Shown piece after piece: positions 42,298 to 53,806 of a DNA stretch of 64,000 nt (position 1 is the first letter of the stretch; each line of letters opens with the position of its first letter). The DNA lies in NCBI GenBank assembly GCA_027257055.1, contig JAPVLO010000039.1:4432501-4496500 (forward strand), in the 5' to 3' direction. The notes beneath the pieces are model-generated. The model was not told where the DNA came from, ran no database searches, and saw only the letters and a list, made by a program, of their open reading frames with translations. The translations under genes were made by a program, and so were the position numbers. The DNA comes from Cephalopachus bancanus (taxonomy: Eukaryota; Chordata; Mammalia; Primates; Tarsiidae).

Positions 42298-42582
42298 AGG
42301 GGAGAGAAAGGAGAGACAGAAAGAGAGTGAGAGAGAGAGAGAGAAGGGAGGGAGGGAGAGAGGCAGAGAGGAAAGAGAGAGAGGGGTAGAGAGACAGGAA
42401 AGAGACAGGGTAGAGAGAGAGAAAGAGAAGAGAGAGAAGTAGAGAGGTAGAGAGAGACAGAGAGAGGAAGAAAGGGAAGGAGGGAGGAGTAGAGAGAGAT
42501 GTAGAAGAAAGAGGTAGAGAGAGAGAAAGAGGTAGAGAGAGAGAGAAGAGAGAGAGAAGTAAAGAGACAGACAGAGAGAGGT
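42298..42582. repeat. Long GA-rich polypurine tract
   Basis: About 285 bases that are almost all A and G on the plus strand, built of imperfect GA, GGGA, GAAA and GTAGA units, with only rare T and C. The minus-strand frame here encodes only Ser/Leu-rich low complexity. Confidence 0.96.
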
Positions 42583-42836
42583 AGGTGGGCTTCTGGTAAC
42601 CCTGTTCTGTGGAGGAAAGCCACCCCGCCCCTCTGGTGTTTACCTAGGCAGCTGGCAGAACTAAGGCAGTTTTGCTTAAAAGTCATTTCCCAGGGGATTA
42701 GCACCCCCTTTCACACTTAAAAGCCTTCCCCAAAGCCAAAGAATGAATTGATTTTCCTATAACTAATCACACTCCCGTTTAATAGCAGGAAGCCACTGCT
42801 TTCTTTTCCACTTCTGTCTTAAAAATGCAGACTGAG

Positions 42837-43122
42837 CCAGGCTCGGTGGCTCAGCCTGTAATCCCGCGCCTTTGGGAGGCTGAGGTGAGTGGATTGCCTG
42901 AGCCCGCGAGTTCGAGACCCACCTGGGCAGGCGAGACCTCGTCTCTACAATAAATCGAAAAATTAGCCGGGCGTGGTAGCGCGCGCCTGTAATTCCGGCT
43001 ACTCGGAAGGCTGAGGCGGAAGGATCACCGGAGCCCAGCAGGTCGAGGCTGCAGTGACCGGGAGCGGCCACTGCACTCCAGTCTGGGCGACAGAGTGAGA
43101 CTCCAACTCAAAAAAAAAAAAA
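42837..43122 (+). repeat. Alu, lineage-specific type, very young
   Basis: Perfect 16-bp target duplication AAAAATGCAGACTGAG at 42821-42836 and 43123-43138, a pure A tail and dense retained CpGs (GCCGGGCGTGGTAGCGCGCG). It is the least decayed copy in the window and a good proxy for the subfamily consensus. Confidence 0.98.
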
Positions 43123-43138
43123 AAAAATGCAGACTGAG

Positions 43139-44117
43139 CATCCACACCACCTCTCATCACCAGAGCAGGAAGCCAGGAGGATAAAGGGGCGCCTCAACAG
43201 GGTGGGCCCCCACACTGCTGGACACCCCACTACACCAGGGCTGCCTCTGAAGAGGGTGAGCATGGGACCAAGAGCCCAGACAGGGCACCTGATATCTTAC
43301 AGGGCATCAGAGTCAGCCTCTCCGGCCCAAGCATCTATCTGTTTGTTCAGGTAGCATTGAAAGCCTCATCCCAAGTGTGGGGCTGGAGGCTGTTGAGTCC
43401 CTATCCAAACCCCAGAGGTCGTTGAGAGGAGACTCATCCACAATATGCCTTCAAACCCCACGTGGTGCACACAACCCAGCTGCCAGCACTGTGTGCAGTT
43501 AGGTGTCTAAATGTCCATACTGGCCTCTCCTCTTGGACTGGCCTCTTACAAGCTCTGGGGACTCGAGTGCCATCCAGCTCCAAGGACAGGCCATGTCACC
43601 TGCATGGTGTGAACAGCCCAGTTCAAGGGCAGCCAACCTGACTGAAAACACCCAGTTCAAATCCAACCCACTGATGCGGGTCTACGTGAGTTGCTGCGTA
43701 AAAGGAGTGCGTTGCATGGAACTACCCTCAGTTTCTGTGCATTGAAGAGAAAAATGTACGTTCTAACAGTACATTATGGACATTGATATTTGTAAAGTAC
43801 CCAAAAAATGGACAGAGAAGATAAACTCATGACAGAGGATGCCTCTCTGGAGGAAGAAAGAGAAAGGAGGAAGGGGGACGATGGGAGGAACTTACCTGTG
43901 ACTTTTTTTTTTATTTATTACAAGAGACAGAGAATAATTGCTGTGTAAGGTGGTAGAAACACATTCAAGACAGGATCTGTGCTTTTTTTGTAGCTTTAAA
44001 CTATGCCCCATTTTTTAAAATATGCAAATAAGAAGAGAAGAGAGAGGGTCACAGGAAAGCCAGTTCGTGCTTCCATGGTTCCCTGCTCTACCTGAGTCTC
44101 CACGTATTTTTTTCTCC
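43139..44117. other. Unique non-coding DNA
   Basis: No repeat or gene recognised. A T run at 43904-43913 and a purine-rich stretch at 43850-43895 are the only notable compositional features. Confidence 0.45.
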
Positions 44118-44337
44118 TAGATTAGTTTCCCAACCTCGGCACTGCTGCCATAGTGGGCGAGGTCGTTCTCTGGGGTGGTGGCTGTCCTGTGCACTGTAGG
44201 ACACTGAGCAGCATTTCTGGCCTCTGCCCACTAGATGCCACCAGGAGTACCTCTTCACTCCTAAGATGTGAAAGTCAAAATGCCACCAGACATTGTCAAA
44301 TGTCCTCTGAGAGGCAAAACCACCCTTGATTCAAAAC
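44118..44337 (-). repeat. MER5A (hAT-Charlie MITE)
   Basis: Full-length antisense MER5A: 'TTCCCAACCTCGGCACTGC', 'GTGGCTGTCCTGTGCACTG', 'CTGCCCACTAGATGCCACC', 'CAGACATTGTCAAATGTCC', 'GATTCAAAACCTC'. Confidence 0.88.
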
Positions 44338-44479
44338 CTCTAGAGTCTAGATGACACCGATGACTCCTAGCATCCCCTCTTCTGGGGGTGCTCACCTGCT
44401 TACGCAGTGCTCCATGGTTTGTGGGGAACATTTGCATGCGTTTCACTCCTTTGGTTTTGAGAGTTATATGACCCAAAGA

Positions 44480-44620
44480 GGTGAGATTGTTATGCCCATT
44501 GCTTAGGTGTGAAAACTGAGCTCAGAGAAGCCAAGAAACTCGTACCAGGACCCACAAGCGATTTGCAGCAGGATGCACTAGAGCCTGGGTCTTGGGGCTC
44601 CTGTTGCTAAGTCATGGACT
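44480..44620 (-). repeat. MIR SINE
   Basis: Antisense MIR: 'GTTATGCCCATTGCTTAGG', 'GAAAACTGAGCTCAGAGAAGCC', 'GGATGCACTAGAGCCTGGG'. Confidence 0.6.
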
Positions 44621-44749
44621 GGTCCTTCCTTCCTCATCATCAGAGAAGATGCTCTTTTATTGAGGCCCTTTCTGCTGTTCTCCTTTGCCTCTTTCCCCAC
44701 ACAGGAGAAATGGCGGAGGGGGGTGGAGAGGAGAAGGGACATCCAGGGG

Positions 44750-44880
44750 ACAATGACTACCACTTGCTGAGTACCTACTGTGCACGCTGAGTTTACAAAA
44801 ACGTATCTCTACTGACTCCACAAGAACTCTGCAAAGCAGACAAATATGTTCATATTTTACCAAAAATATGAAATCACAGG
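44750..44880 (-). repeat. MIR SINE
   Basis: Antisense MIR: 'CACTTGCTGAGTACCTACTGTG', 'CTGACTCCACAAGAACTCTGC', 'CATATTTTACCAAAAATATG'. Confidence 0.6.
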
Positions 44881-45131
44881 CTCCTCCCCGGGGGTGGCAA
44901 TTGCAGGCACACTGCAAAGGAAAAGGGGCCATCTCTGAGTTCTAAAACTAGCCTCCTCTGAGGCGATGGAATGCCCTGTGTGGCACAGGTGCAGAATTAA
45001 GCCCCAGCCTGGAGAGCAACCCCCCTCCCTCTGCCCCCAACCCCATCTGCATTCATAAGTCCAGGATACAGAGTCAGTGAAATGGTGCATACGCAACCCA
45101 GATATGACTGGGCTGCCATTGATGCATTAAA

Positions 45132-45599
<468 letters not shown>

Positions 45600-45874
45600 G
45601 GCTTTTTTTAATTGAGGTGAAATCCATAATTAACATAAAAATAAACTTCACATAAAATTAACCATGCTAAGGTGAACAATTCTGTGGCATTTAATATAGT
45701 CACAGTGTCATGCAATCATCTGGTTCCAAAACATTGTTTGCACCTTGAAAAGAAACCTTGTACCCATTAAACAGTCACTCCACATTCCCCCTCCCCAGCC
45801 TCTGACAACCACAAATCTACTTTCTGTGTCTATGGATTTGCCTATTCTGAACATTTCATAGAAATAGAATCATA

Positions 45875-46487
45875 GGCCAGGCATGGTGACTTAAACCTGT
45901 AATCCCATCACTTTGGGATGCTGAGGTGTGAGGATTGCTTGAGCTCAGGAGCTCACAACCAGCTTGGAAACATGGGGAGACCTCATTTCTATATAGAAAA
46001 AAAAATTAGCCAGGTGTGGTGGCACTCACTTGTAGTCCCAGTTACTTAGAATGCTAAGGTGGAGCCGGGCTCGGTGGCTCAGCCTGTAATCCCGCGCCTT
46101 TGGGAGGCTGAGGTGAGTGAATTGCCTGAGCCCGTGGGTTCGAGACCCGCCTGGGCAGCGAGACCTCATCTGTACAATAAATCAAAAAATCAGCCGGGCG
46201 TGGTGGCGCATGCCTGTAATTCCGGCTACTCGGAAGGCGGAGGCGGAAGGATCGCCAGAGCCCAGCAGACCGAGGCTGTGGTGGCCAGGAGAGGCCACTG
46301 CACTCCAGTCTGGGCGACAGAGTGAGACTCCAACTCAAAAAAAAAAAAAAGAATGCTAAGGTGGAAGGATCTCCTGAACCCAAGAGGTCAAGGTTGTTGT
46401 GAACCATGATCATTGTGATCATGCCATTGCACTCCAGCCTGGGCAACAGAGTGAGATCCTAACTCAAAAGAGAGAGAGAGAGAGAGA
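45875..46487 (+). repeat. AluJ carrying a younger Alu
   Basis: AluJ inserted in the L1M with the duplication GAAATAGAATCATA (45861-45874) / GAAATAGAACCATA (46488-46501). It is interrupted at 46064-46349 by a lineage-specific Alu. The tail is (AG)n at 46468-46489. Confidence 0.93.
46064..46349 (+). repeat. Alu, lineage-specific, nested in AluJ
   Basis: Perfect 16-bp target duplication AGAATGCTAAGGTGGA at 46048-46063 and 46350-46365. It carries GAGCCGGGCTCGGTGGCTCAGCC, the ACAATAAATC linker, GAGACTCCAACTC and an A tail. It is the third level of nesting. Confidence 0.98.
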
Positions 46488-46770
46488 GAAATAGAACCAT
46501 ACAATACATGGCCTCATGTCTGGCTGCCTTTGTTCAGCATCATGTCTCCGAAGTTCACCCATGTTGTGGTGCGTGTCAGTGCTTCATTCTTCCTGAGTAC
46601 ACACCAAAGACTATTAAAACAGGTATTCAAACAAAAGCATGTGCATGTTCATAGCAGCACCACTCACAACAGTCAAAAGGTACAAGCAACCCAAATGTCC
46701 ATCAACAATGAATGGTTAAACAAACATAATATATTCACACTGTGGAATATTATTCAGTCATGCATGGACT

Positions 46771-47159
46771 TTTCACATAAACCATTTGACTTAACCACCA
46801 GAACAAGGCTAAAGAATGCATTATATTTTTATTCACCCAATTTTTGGAGAAAATTATTTAGATCTGAAACATTGCCAGTCTCATGTCTCAGCCTGACTTG
46901 CTTCAAAATCAGAGACACGGCTGAGTTCCCAAAATGAAGCTCAGGCTGCCTGGACAGCAGGCATCCACAGAGGGTGCCACGTGGGTCTTTGTGGGTAGAA
47001 TTTCACCTCCATGGTACTCTGTCCAACCTCAACCCTCATCGAGCCCAACAGCCTTGAACATGGCCTTTACAAAATTCCCTCTTTCTCCTCCATGGGTGTT
47101 TCCTTCCCACAATAGCCAAAGTCACTCATTCACAGGCAGGGTGGTGTTACTATGCCCTT
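46771..47159. other. Unique non-coding DNA
   Basis: No repeat or exon recognised. The frame at 46934-47314 (126 codons) has no domain. Confidence 0.45.
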
Positions 47160-47640
47160 ATCAGAGATTTTTGGCATCTTTCAAATCCCTAATTCACTTT
47201 ACTGCACATAAATTGCATTCTCTTTCATATATAGCCTTAACCTATTTAATTAGAGCCCTAATTTACTTTTTTAAGGGGAAAAAAACCACACACTTTAACT
47301 CTACAATGGGCTAAAATTATACCTTATGAAAAGACGCGATTGTTTCCTGACCATGAACTTTTGCTTTTATGAATTGCTAATTTGGTTAATGGGCTCATTC
47401 TGCTCTGAAATTTGCATCATGAAAATTACTAGCTTCGAAGAGTCCTCTGTGTACAACGCCGTTTGCACGTTTTGTTGTAAAGGTCACATTTGACATCGTA
47501 AAACAGCGGGCTCTTTTGAAAAGGCACAAGTGTAGGAAATTAAGTGGGCCCATTGGTAGACTGTCATTGTTACGGAGGGAAAAAAGATTTTTAAGTTGAT
47601 TTTTATTCATATTGTTTATGCGTGTGAGAGCTGAGGTCTA
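47160..47640. promoter_or_regulatory. Repeat-free AT-rich block, possible conserved element
   Basis: Dense homeobox/POU-like words (CCTATTTAATTAGAGCCC, GAATTGCTAATTTGG, GAAATTTGCATCATGAAAATTAC) and isolated CpGs that survive in an AT-rich context (AAGACGCGATTG, CAACGCCGTTTGCACG). No repeat and no credible frame. The impression of constraint is an inference. Confidence 0.38.
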
Positions 47641-47857
47641 TCCCATGTGAATCCTTCCTGGTGCCTGTCACATGATCAGCTGAATGTGTGATTTGAGGCC
47701 ACCAGTGGCTGGAACGTTTCTTCCACAAGCATCAGTGGAATGAGGAACCTCAAATCAGTAAAGAAAGATCAATAAGTAGAATGAAGGGTCTTGTTGTCCG
47801 TATCTAAGTAGGCACAGGCTATGGGTGAAGCAGAAGTTGTGACATCAAATCATAATT

Positions 47858-48260
<403 letters not shown>

Positions 48261-48272
48261 AAAATCACAATT

Positions 48273-48979
48273 TAGATGCTAAAGAGGGACTCTGTACCTT
48301 AAAATACCTTGCATTAATGCTACCGTTTTGACAATAAATCACAAAACATTCCCCAGTCCAATGATGAGGGTATCTATCTGGATGCTCCTAGGCGGGGTTC
48401 ATGAAATAGGCTCGTTGGCACCTCTGTACCTCTGAGCAGAGCAGTCCTGCCTTGTGGTCTTAGGAAATCTCGTATTCCCTGAGGAGACTGGGGTCAAGTC
48501 CACACGCACCGAGAAGAAAATGATGTCACATAACGTTTAGCACCTCCATGAGTGCCCAGAGGAAATGAGCAGAGGCCAGCAATGCCCTAGCACAAAGATG
48601 GCCTAGGACAGCCAAGAAACCACACCATTTCCACAAAAAGGCAGCCTCAGGTCCACACAGGGTTTTCCTACACATCTGCCAAGAAACTTCAGCAGGCCCC
48701 CTCACTCTGCTGATCTTGACATCATTTTGCTTCATCTTCTTGTCCACAGTGGGATAGAGGATCCTAGCATCCACCCGCTGGGTTGTTGTTGGGGGTTTTA
48801 GAGGCAGCAGGGTACCCCTGCCCTGTCACATGATCTGGAGGAGCAGGCACACATCAGATATTAAGGTGAGGACACAGCCTCTTGGTTTCCTGCCAGCGCT
48901 CGAAGAAGTCATGCTCTAGCTAGGTGGTGGATACTCTGCTGTGGCCATCCAGGGAGACTTCCAACAAGAATGGTCTATT
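48273..48979. other. Unique DNA with an unassigned minus frame
   Basis: The minus frame 48526-48774 (82 codons) ends in a hydrophobic stretch (FLAVLGHLCARALLASAHFLWAL). Upstream on the minus strand other phases are open in short pieces, as in a decayed coding segment. I do not recognise the protein and see no poly-A or splice signals that decide the matter. Confidence 0.3.
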
Positions 48980-49274
48980 TCTGTTAGTTTGTGTCTGGTT
49001 CTCACTCTGTCACCCAGGCTGGAGTACAGTGGCAGCATCATGGCTCACTGCAGTCTCAGCCTCCTGGGGTTCAGGTGATGCGTCTGCCCATGCCTTCTGA
49101 ATAGCCGGGACTACAGGTGCACACCACTACACCTGGCTATTTTTTTTTTTTTTTTTGTAGAGATGAGGTCTCGCTATGTTGCCAGGCTGGTCTCAAATTC
49201 CTGGGCTCAAGCAATGCTCTGGCCTCAGCCTTCCAATGTGTTACGATTACAGGCATGAGCCACAATGCTCGGCC
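48980..49274 (-). repeat. AluJ, antisense
   Basis: GTTCTCACTCTGTCACCCAGG, ATAGCCGGGACTACAGG, a 17-T linker then GTAGAGATGAGGTCTCGC, and GGCATGAGCCACAATGCTCGG. Flanks CAAGAATGGTCT / CAAGCACGGTCT are a probable duplication. Confidence 0.92.
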
Positions 49275-50261
49275 CAAGCACGGTCTTTAAATGGACCTTG
49301 ACAAATGAGTAGTGGGTTTTTAGAGCAGCAAAGGAACCCCCATCCTGGGTTCTACCATGCTGCTCTTAGGATTGGACCAGCCCGGGAGCAACCAAAAAAG
49401 AAGACCGGGAAGGCATGTGTGCATTAACAGGCGGAACAGGCAAGGATCCTATGCCTTTGAGTGGAGACCCTCTCCCGGAGCCACAGGAGACTCTAGAAAG
49501 CACCCTGTCCCTGGTAACCAGTGGTTCACCAAGTCCCAGGTAGAACACATGCTCCAAGAACACATCAGAAGAAAACAGTCCTTTGTGACAAGCGGAAAGA
49601 GAGGCCCCTCCCGGGAGCATGTGGGCCACCCTCTCCTTCTGTAATTACCTCTAGTAAATTCCCCATTCGTGTGCTGGCTGGCCAGCGTCTATTCAGTGAG
49701 GACACCAGGCTGCATTGCCAGGAGGGGGGCGGCCAGGCACATTCAAGTTCACACAATCTCCAATCACTGCACCTGATGAGACTAAGTGCCTGCTCATGTG
49801 AAATTTTCATTTCAGTCTCCACCTCAGATTGTGCCATTTCACAGCGATGCTCCTACTCACGCAGGATGCTTTGCATCTTCTGGGTACAGCGCAAGTGTTA
49901 CCTAATGAATGCTGTACAATGTTACCAAACTTCCCACTTCCAAACGTATCAACCTGAAAAGGTCTGGAATTTGGGACTTTGATCTCCCATGAATTGCTTT
50001 TCTGTATTTTGGGTGATTCACCCAACTGCTTAAAGACAGATGTTCATCGACTGTCAACAGCCCCAAGTTCGAGTGGCCACACCCATAAACCTGCTTTCAT
50101 TCTCCCAGCAGCCCCCTTGCCTGTGTGGGCAGTGAAGAGATAGAAACTGCTCCCAGATGACCCAACACCATGAGCACCTGGGCTCTAAGGTGAACCGTGC
50201 TTTGGCCAGGCAGCTGGAGGCCCTCTGTGGCTTCCCCTAGTCCAGACCACGGCTCCAGCCC
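49275..50261. other. Unique non-coding DNA
   Basis: No gene recognised. Overlapping frames on both strands around 49357-49982 (up to 153 codons) have no domain and run through unrelated composition, so I leave them out. Confidence 0.4.
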
Positions 50262-50395
50262 TACTCCTCAAAGTGTGTGGTCCAGATGCCAGCTGCCCCA
50301 GTGTCTGTGGAAAGCTCATCAGAGATGCAAAACTGCCCGTCCCAACCTTGACCCACAGAATCAGAATCTGCATTCTAGACAAATCCATTGTGTAC
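50262..50395 (+). repeat. hAT MITE-like relict (MER20/MER58 type)
   Basis: 'CTACTCCTCAAAGTGTGTGGTCC', 'GCTCATCAGAGATGCAAAACTG', 'CACAGAATCAGAATCTGCATTC' follow the known order of this group of short hAT elements. Confidence 0.6.
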
Positions 50396-50829
50396 ACAAC
50401 ACATGTGCCAGTATGCAGTGTGTGACGTGTGCACACATGACAGTGTGAGATGAGCTGGTTTTGATAGCCCCCTGAGAACTGACCCCACCTCCTCTGAGCA
50501 CCATGCGCTTCTCCCCTCAAGCTACTTCTCTGGCCTCCTGGCTGTTCCCCAGACATGGCCAACACACCCCTACCTCCAGACGCACACCTCGCGCGCACAC
50601 TGCCCAAGCACGCTTTCTCACATCATCGCAGGGCCAGGCCTGCTATGTGCTACGTGCCCAGGGGGCACCATCCACAGGGCAGTTAAAATAAAAGGAGCCC
50701 CCACAGCCCAGCTCAGGGAGCTGGGTAGCACAGTTGCCCCATGGCAGGACCTGAGCAAGGACCACATCTTGGAAGAGACATTCCTGCCCATCCTTGCCAA
50801 GACAGCCTTCCATGACTCCTCTCCCCTCA
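50396..50829. other. Unique non-coding DNA
   Basis: No gene or repeat recognised. Confidence 0.4.
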
Positions 50830-51010
50830 GCCTGTTTGAGGTTCTTTATACCATTTACCACCCTCTGACACTGCTCTAAGCATCCATTTGTTTACATCAT
50901 TTATTGCCTAATCTTCCTCGCTAGAATGCATTCCCCCACGAGATCAGGAACTTTGTCTCCCCCCACCTCACTGTATTCTCAGTACCTACAACAGAGCCTA
51001 ACTAATAACA
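50830..51010 (+). repeat. L2 LINE 3' end
   Basis: 'ATTTACCACCCTCTGACACTG', 'CGCTAGAATGCATTCCCCCACG', 'ATCAGGAACTTTGTCTCC', 'TCAGTACCTACAACAGAGCC'. Confidence 0.75.
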
Positions 51011-51029
51011 GTACACAGTTTGCACATCT

Positions 51030-51122
51030 GTGTATAAGCATGCATGTGTGTACATGGATGCATGTGTGCACAATGCATGTGCCAGTGTGCTTGTGCATTT
51101 GTGCATGTGTGTGCACATACAA
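51030..51122. repeat. Degenerate TG/CATG-rich repeat
   Basis: Alternating purine-pyrimidine words GCATGTGTGTACATGGATGC, GTGTGCACAATGCATGTGCC, GTGCATGTGTGTGCACATAC without an exact period. Confidence 0.85.
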
Positions 51123-53179
51123 GGTTAAATACTCTCTCCCTGATTCACAATACCTTGGGACTGATGGCTAAACTGAACTTTCCCGCAAAACACCCCTTCC
51201 TTTCTGCAGATTCGCGGGTGCTTGGGAGCAGCCCTCCCTCCCAAGAGCGGTGCTGTCCAGCTCGATGCTGAGGAAGCTGCCCCAGCCCCATGCCTCGCAG
51301 GCAGCTACTCCTCCTCCACAGCTGCCACCGAAGCCTCCTTTGCCCTCTTCCTGTTTCACTGAATGCGCACACAGCAAAGGTGAGCCTCATGATTCTTGGT
51401 GGAGGCAGCACCCAGCACCACGGGAAGAAACAGCCCAACACCCAGAGAACACAGCTGATTAGAAGGCAAGGTTCTGTGCAGAGAAAAGTCAAAGAGATGT
51501 TTCTCGTGTCTGGTTAGCATAATGTTTCATACTTGAGCAAAAAATAGCTCAGAACCAATCAAACACTGTGGGGCTTCAAAGGCATGAGATGAATACACTG
51601 ACAATCATAACAAGGAGAACACAGTGACATCAGCCCAGGGGACTGGGAACCATGCCTACCCTCCTCCAAACACTCCAATCAATTCAGTCATCTAGCTCCA
51701 CTCACATGCTGATCAGGCTCCTGCCTCAGTGACCTGCAGCCTGGCAGGTCATGGGCATGTGTGAAGGAAGGCTGATACAGAAAGCCAGCAGTGCTGGGGG
51801 GTGGCGATGAATGGAAACTGACCCTGATGCTTAATGTGAGGGAGGCCACAGGGAGGAGTGGAGACTGTGGAAAACAGTTCATGCTCTGCTGGCTAGTGTC
51901 ATGTAAGAACACAGACCCAGTGTTAATGGACTCTGATATTTTTTTCCAAGAGAAGCTATGAATCAGGACTTTTGTTGACCCTCCTGGTTTTGAAACATGG
52001 ACAAAATTTCAACAACTCTGCAGGCAAAATAAAATACATCTATGGATGAGATGCAGCCCGTGGGTCATGCTTGGGAGATAATAGCTGGGATACTTGAAAT
52101 TCCAGGTCTTTATCAGCACAACTGTGCACATAGAGGGGACATTCACTTACATACATGCATGGGTGTGCACACACACATAATTCTAGAACATATTCCGGGA
52201 GAGGAAGTCAAGCAAAGGGCCAGTGAGTAGTGAAAGCACATCCTGTCTCAGGATCAGAAACAAACAGAGCTTAATCCTCAAACAAGAGGGATCTAGGCAT
52301 CTTGTAGACAGATCAGTAGAGGACTAGGGAGACAGGGTTAGTGGAGGGGACAAGAATCAGGCTCAGCATTCTTAGGAAGCCCAGTTCTTTTGAGCAAGAA
52401 TGTTACCCCTTCTTCCTGTGATGACCTGTAGGAGGAGGGAATGACATTTTCTCTGTAGAAATCAAGGAGGGCATTAGAGAGCAGGAGTTGTTTGTGTTGG
52501 ATTTCACTGGATGCATAGGAGTTTGATCAGAGGAAGGATACAGTGTAGAGGAACTACTTGTGCCAAAGCATCTTCCCTTCCTGTTTTCTCTGAGTCCACT
52601 CAGGCCAGAACTTAACTCTGCTCTTTCCCCTTCCTCAAATGCCTCTGGAACCAGTACCAGGTCCTACTAAAGCTTAATGACACAAAGAGCCAGTGTCCCT
52701 GGGGACAGACAGGGAATGGGAAATCTGTTCCCTACTTTGCCCATTTCAGCCTTAACCATCTAGAGCCTACAGGAAATGAAGACATGTGTTCATCCCATGT
52801 TGACCAGGAAGGTGGAGACACAATCCCCTCCCACAGCCCCACTTTTCCACTCTTCCTTTAGGTTCCAAAGATACCATTCAAGGTCACTTCTGGAGGGGCG
52901 GTATGCTAGTTGGGGTGGGGAGGCAGGGTTGTGGCAAGGAGTGTCCCAGGCAGTCAAAGGCAGAAGGTGGACTGGAAGGCACTGGAGACACCAGCTCACT
53001 CGATCATTATGGCTGCTCCCTGACTAGCCACCCCCCTGCCAGGGCTGTGTGCCCAGGAGCACCTGGTCAAGGACCAGGTGACCTTCACCAGCTTCAGCCA
53101 CAGCCATGCCGTGAGGCAGGACCGGACATCGATGATGGAACTAGGATGCTCAGCTTGGGCTCCAGGCTCTTCCACCTGC
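51123..53179. other. Unique non-coding DNA
   Basis: No repeat or gene I can support. The frames at 51145-51492 and 52903-53409 are open but lack domains and cross recognised repeat sequence at their right end. Confidence 0.4.
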
Positions 53180-53320
53180 TATCAGGGTGGCTGGTGACCA
53201 GTCCTGCTCCCTTTCCAAATCTCTCTCTCCTTAGCTATAAAGTGGCAGAGACAGTCGCAGCCTTCAGCAGGGTACAGGGGGCATTAAATACCCATAAGCG
53301 TATAGCACTCAGCATTGCAT
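53180..53320 (+). repeat. MIR SINE fragment
   Basis: 'CTCTCTCTCCTTAGCTATAAAGTGG' and 'GGGGGCATTAAATACCCATAAGCG' are in MIR order; diverged. Confidence 0.45.
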
Positions 53321-53489
53321 ACAGGAGCAGGAGCTTCTTGGTAACATTCGCTAGGATGCATCCCTTGCTGCCTGTGGACTTTCAGAACAGGAACTCCCAC
53401 GTGGCATAGGGATTGCCTGTTTTACCCAAAGGACAGAAGAGCCACAGAACTTCCTCTACCTTCAGAGTTAAAAAAAAAAAAAAAAAACA

Positions 53490-53806
53490 ATTCAGGGCTT
53501 GGTATGGTGGCCCATGCCTATAATCCCAGCATTTTGGGAGGTTGAGGCAGGAGGATTGATGGAAGATAGGAGTTTGGGACTAGCCTGGGCAACACAGCAA
53601 GACTCTTCATCTCTACAAAAAAAGTTTAAGAATTATCCAGGTGTGGTGGCACACACCTGCAGTCCTAGCTACTCAGGAGGCTGAGGTAGGAGGATCACTT
53701 GAGTCCAGGAGTTCAAGACCACAGTGAGTTGTGATTGCACCACTGCACTCCAGCCTAGGCAAAATAGAAAGATCCCATCTATAAATAAACAAACAAACAA
53801 ATAAAA
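53490..53806 (+). repeat. AluJ
   Basis: GGGCTTGGTATGGTGGCCCATG start, GGAGGATTGATGG, a second monomer with AGGTGTGGTGGCACACACC, CTCCAGCCTAGGC, and an (AAAC)/(AAAT) tail. It is preceded by an 18-bp A run at 53470-53487. Confidence 0.92.

Larger units (their letters stand above)
45600..46770 (-). mobile_element. L1M with twin-priming inversion
   Basis: From 45600 to 45874 and from 46502 to about 46601 the sequence is antisense L1M: poly-T, TGAGGTGAAATCC, 'CCCAGCCTCTGACAACCAC', 'GGATTTGCCTATTCTGAAC', then 'CCATGTTGTGGTGCGTGTCAG' and 'CTTCATTCTTCCTGAGTA'. At about 46602 the strand switches. 46602-46770 is sense L1 ORF2: 'ACCAAAGACTATTAAAACAGG', 'GTTCATAGCAGCACCACTC', 'CCCAAATGTCCATCAACAATG', 'GTGGAATATTATTCAGTCATG'. 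The two parts are adjacent in L1 and meet at the switch, as expected when the 5' part of one insertion is inverted. The AluJ at 45875 lies within it. Confidence 0.82.

Noticed and set aside
42264..42704. 146-codon Ser/Leu-rich minus frame
   Set aside because: It is produced by the polypurine tract; no coding signal.
49357..49982. Frames of 95-153 codons as a possible exon
   Set aside because: No domain, no convincing splice sites, and competing frames on the opposite strand.
51030..51122. CRISPR-like or satellite repeat
   Set aside because: Only degenerate TG-rich words without a fixed unit or spacers, in a mammalian genome.
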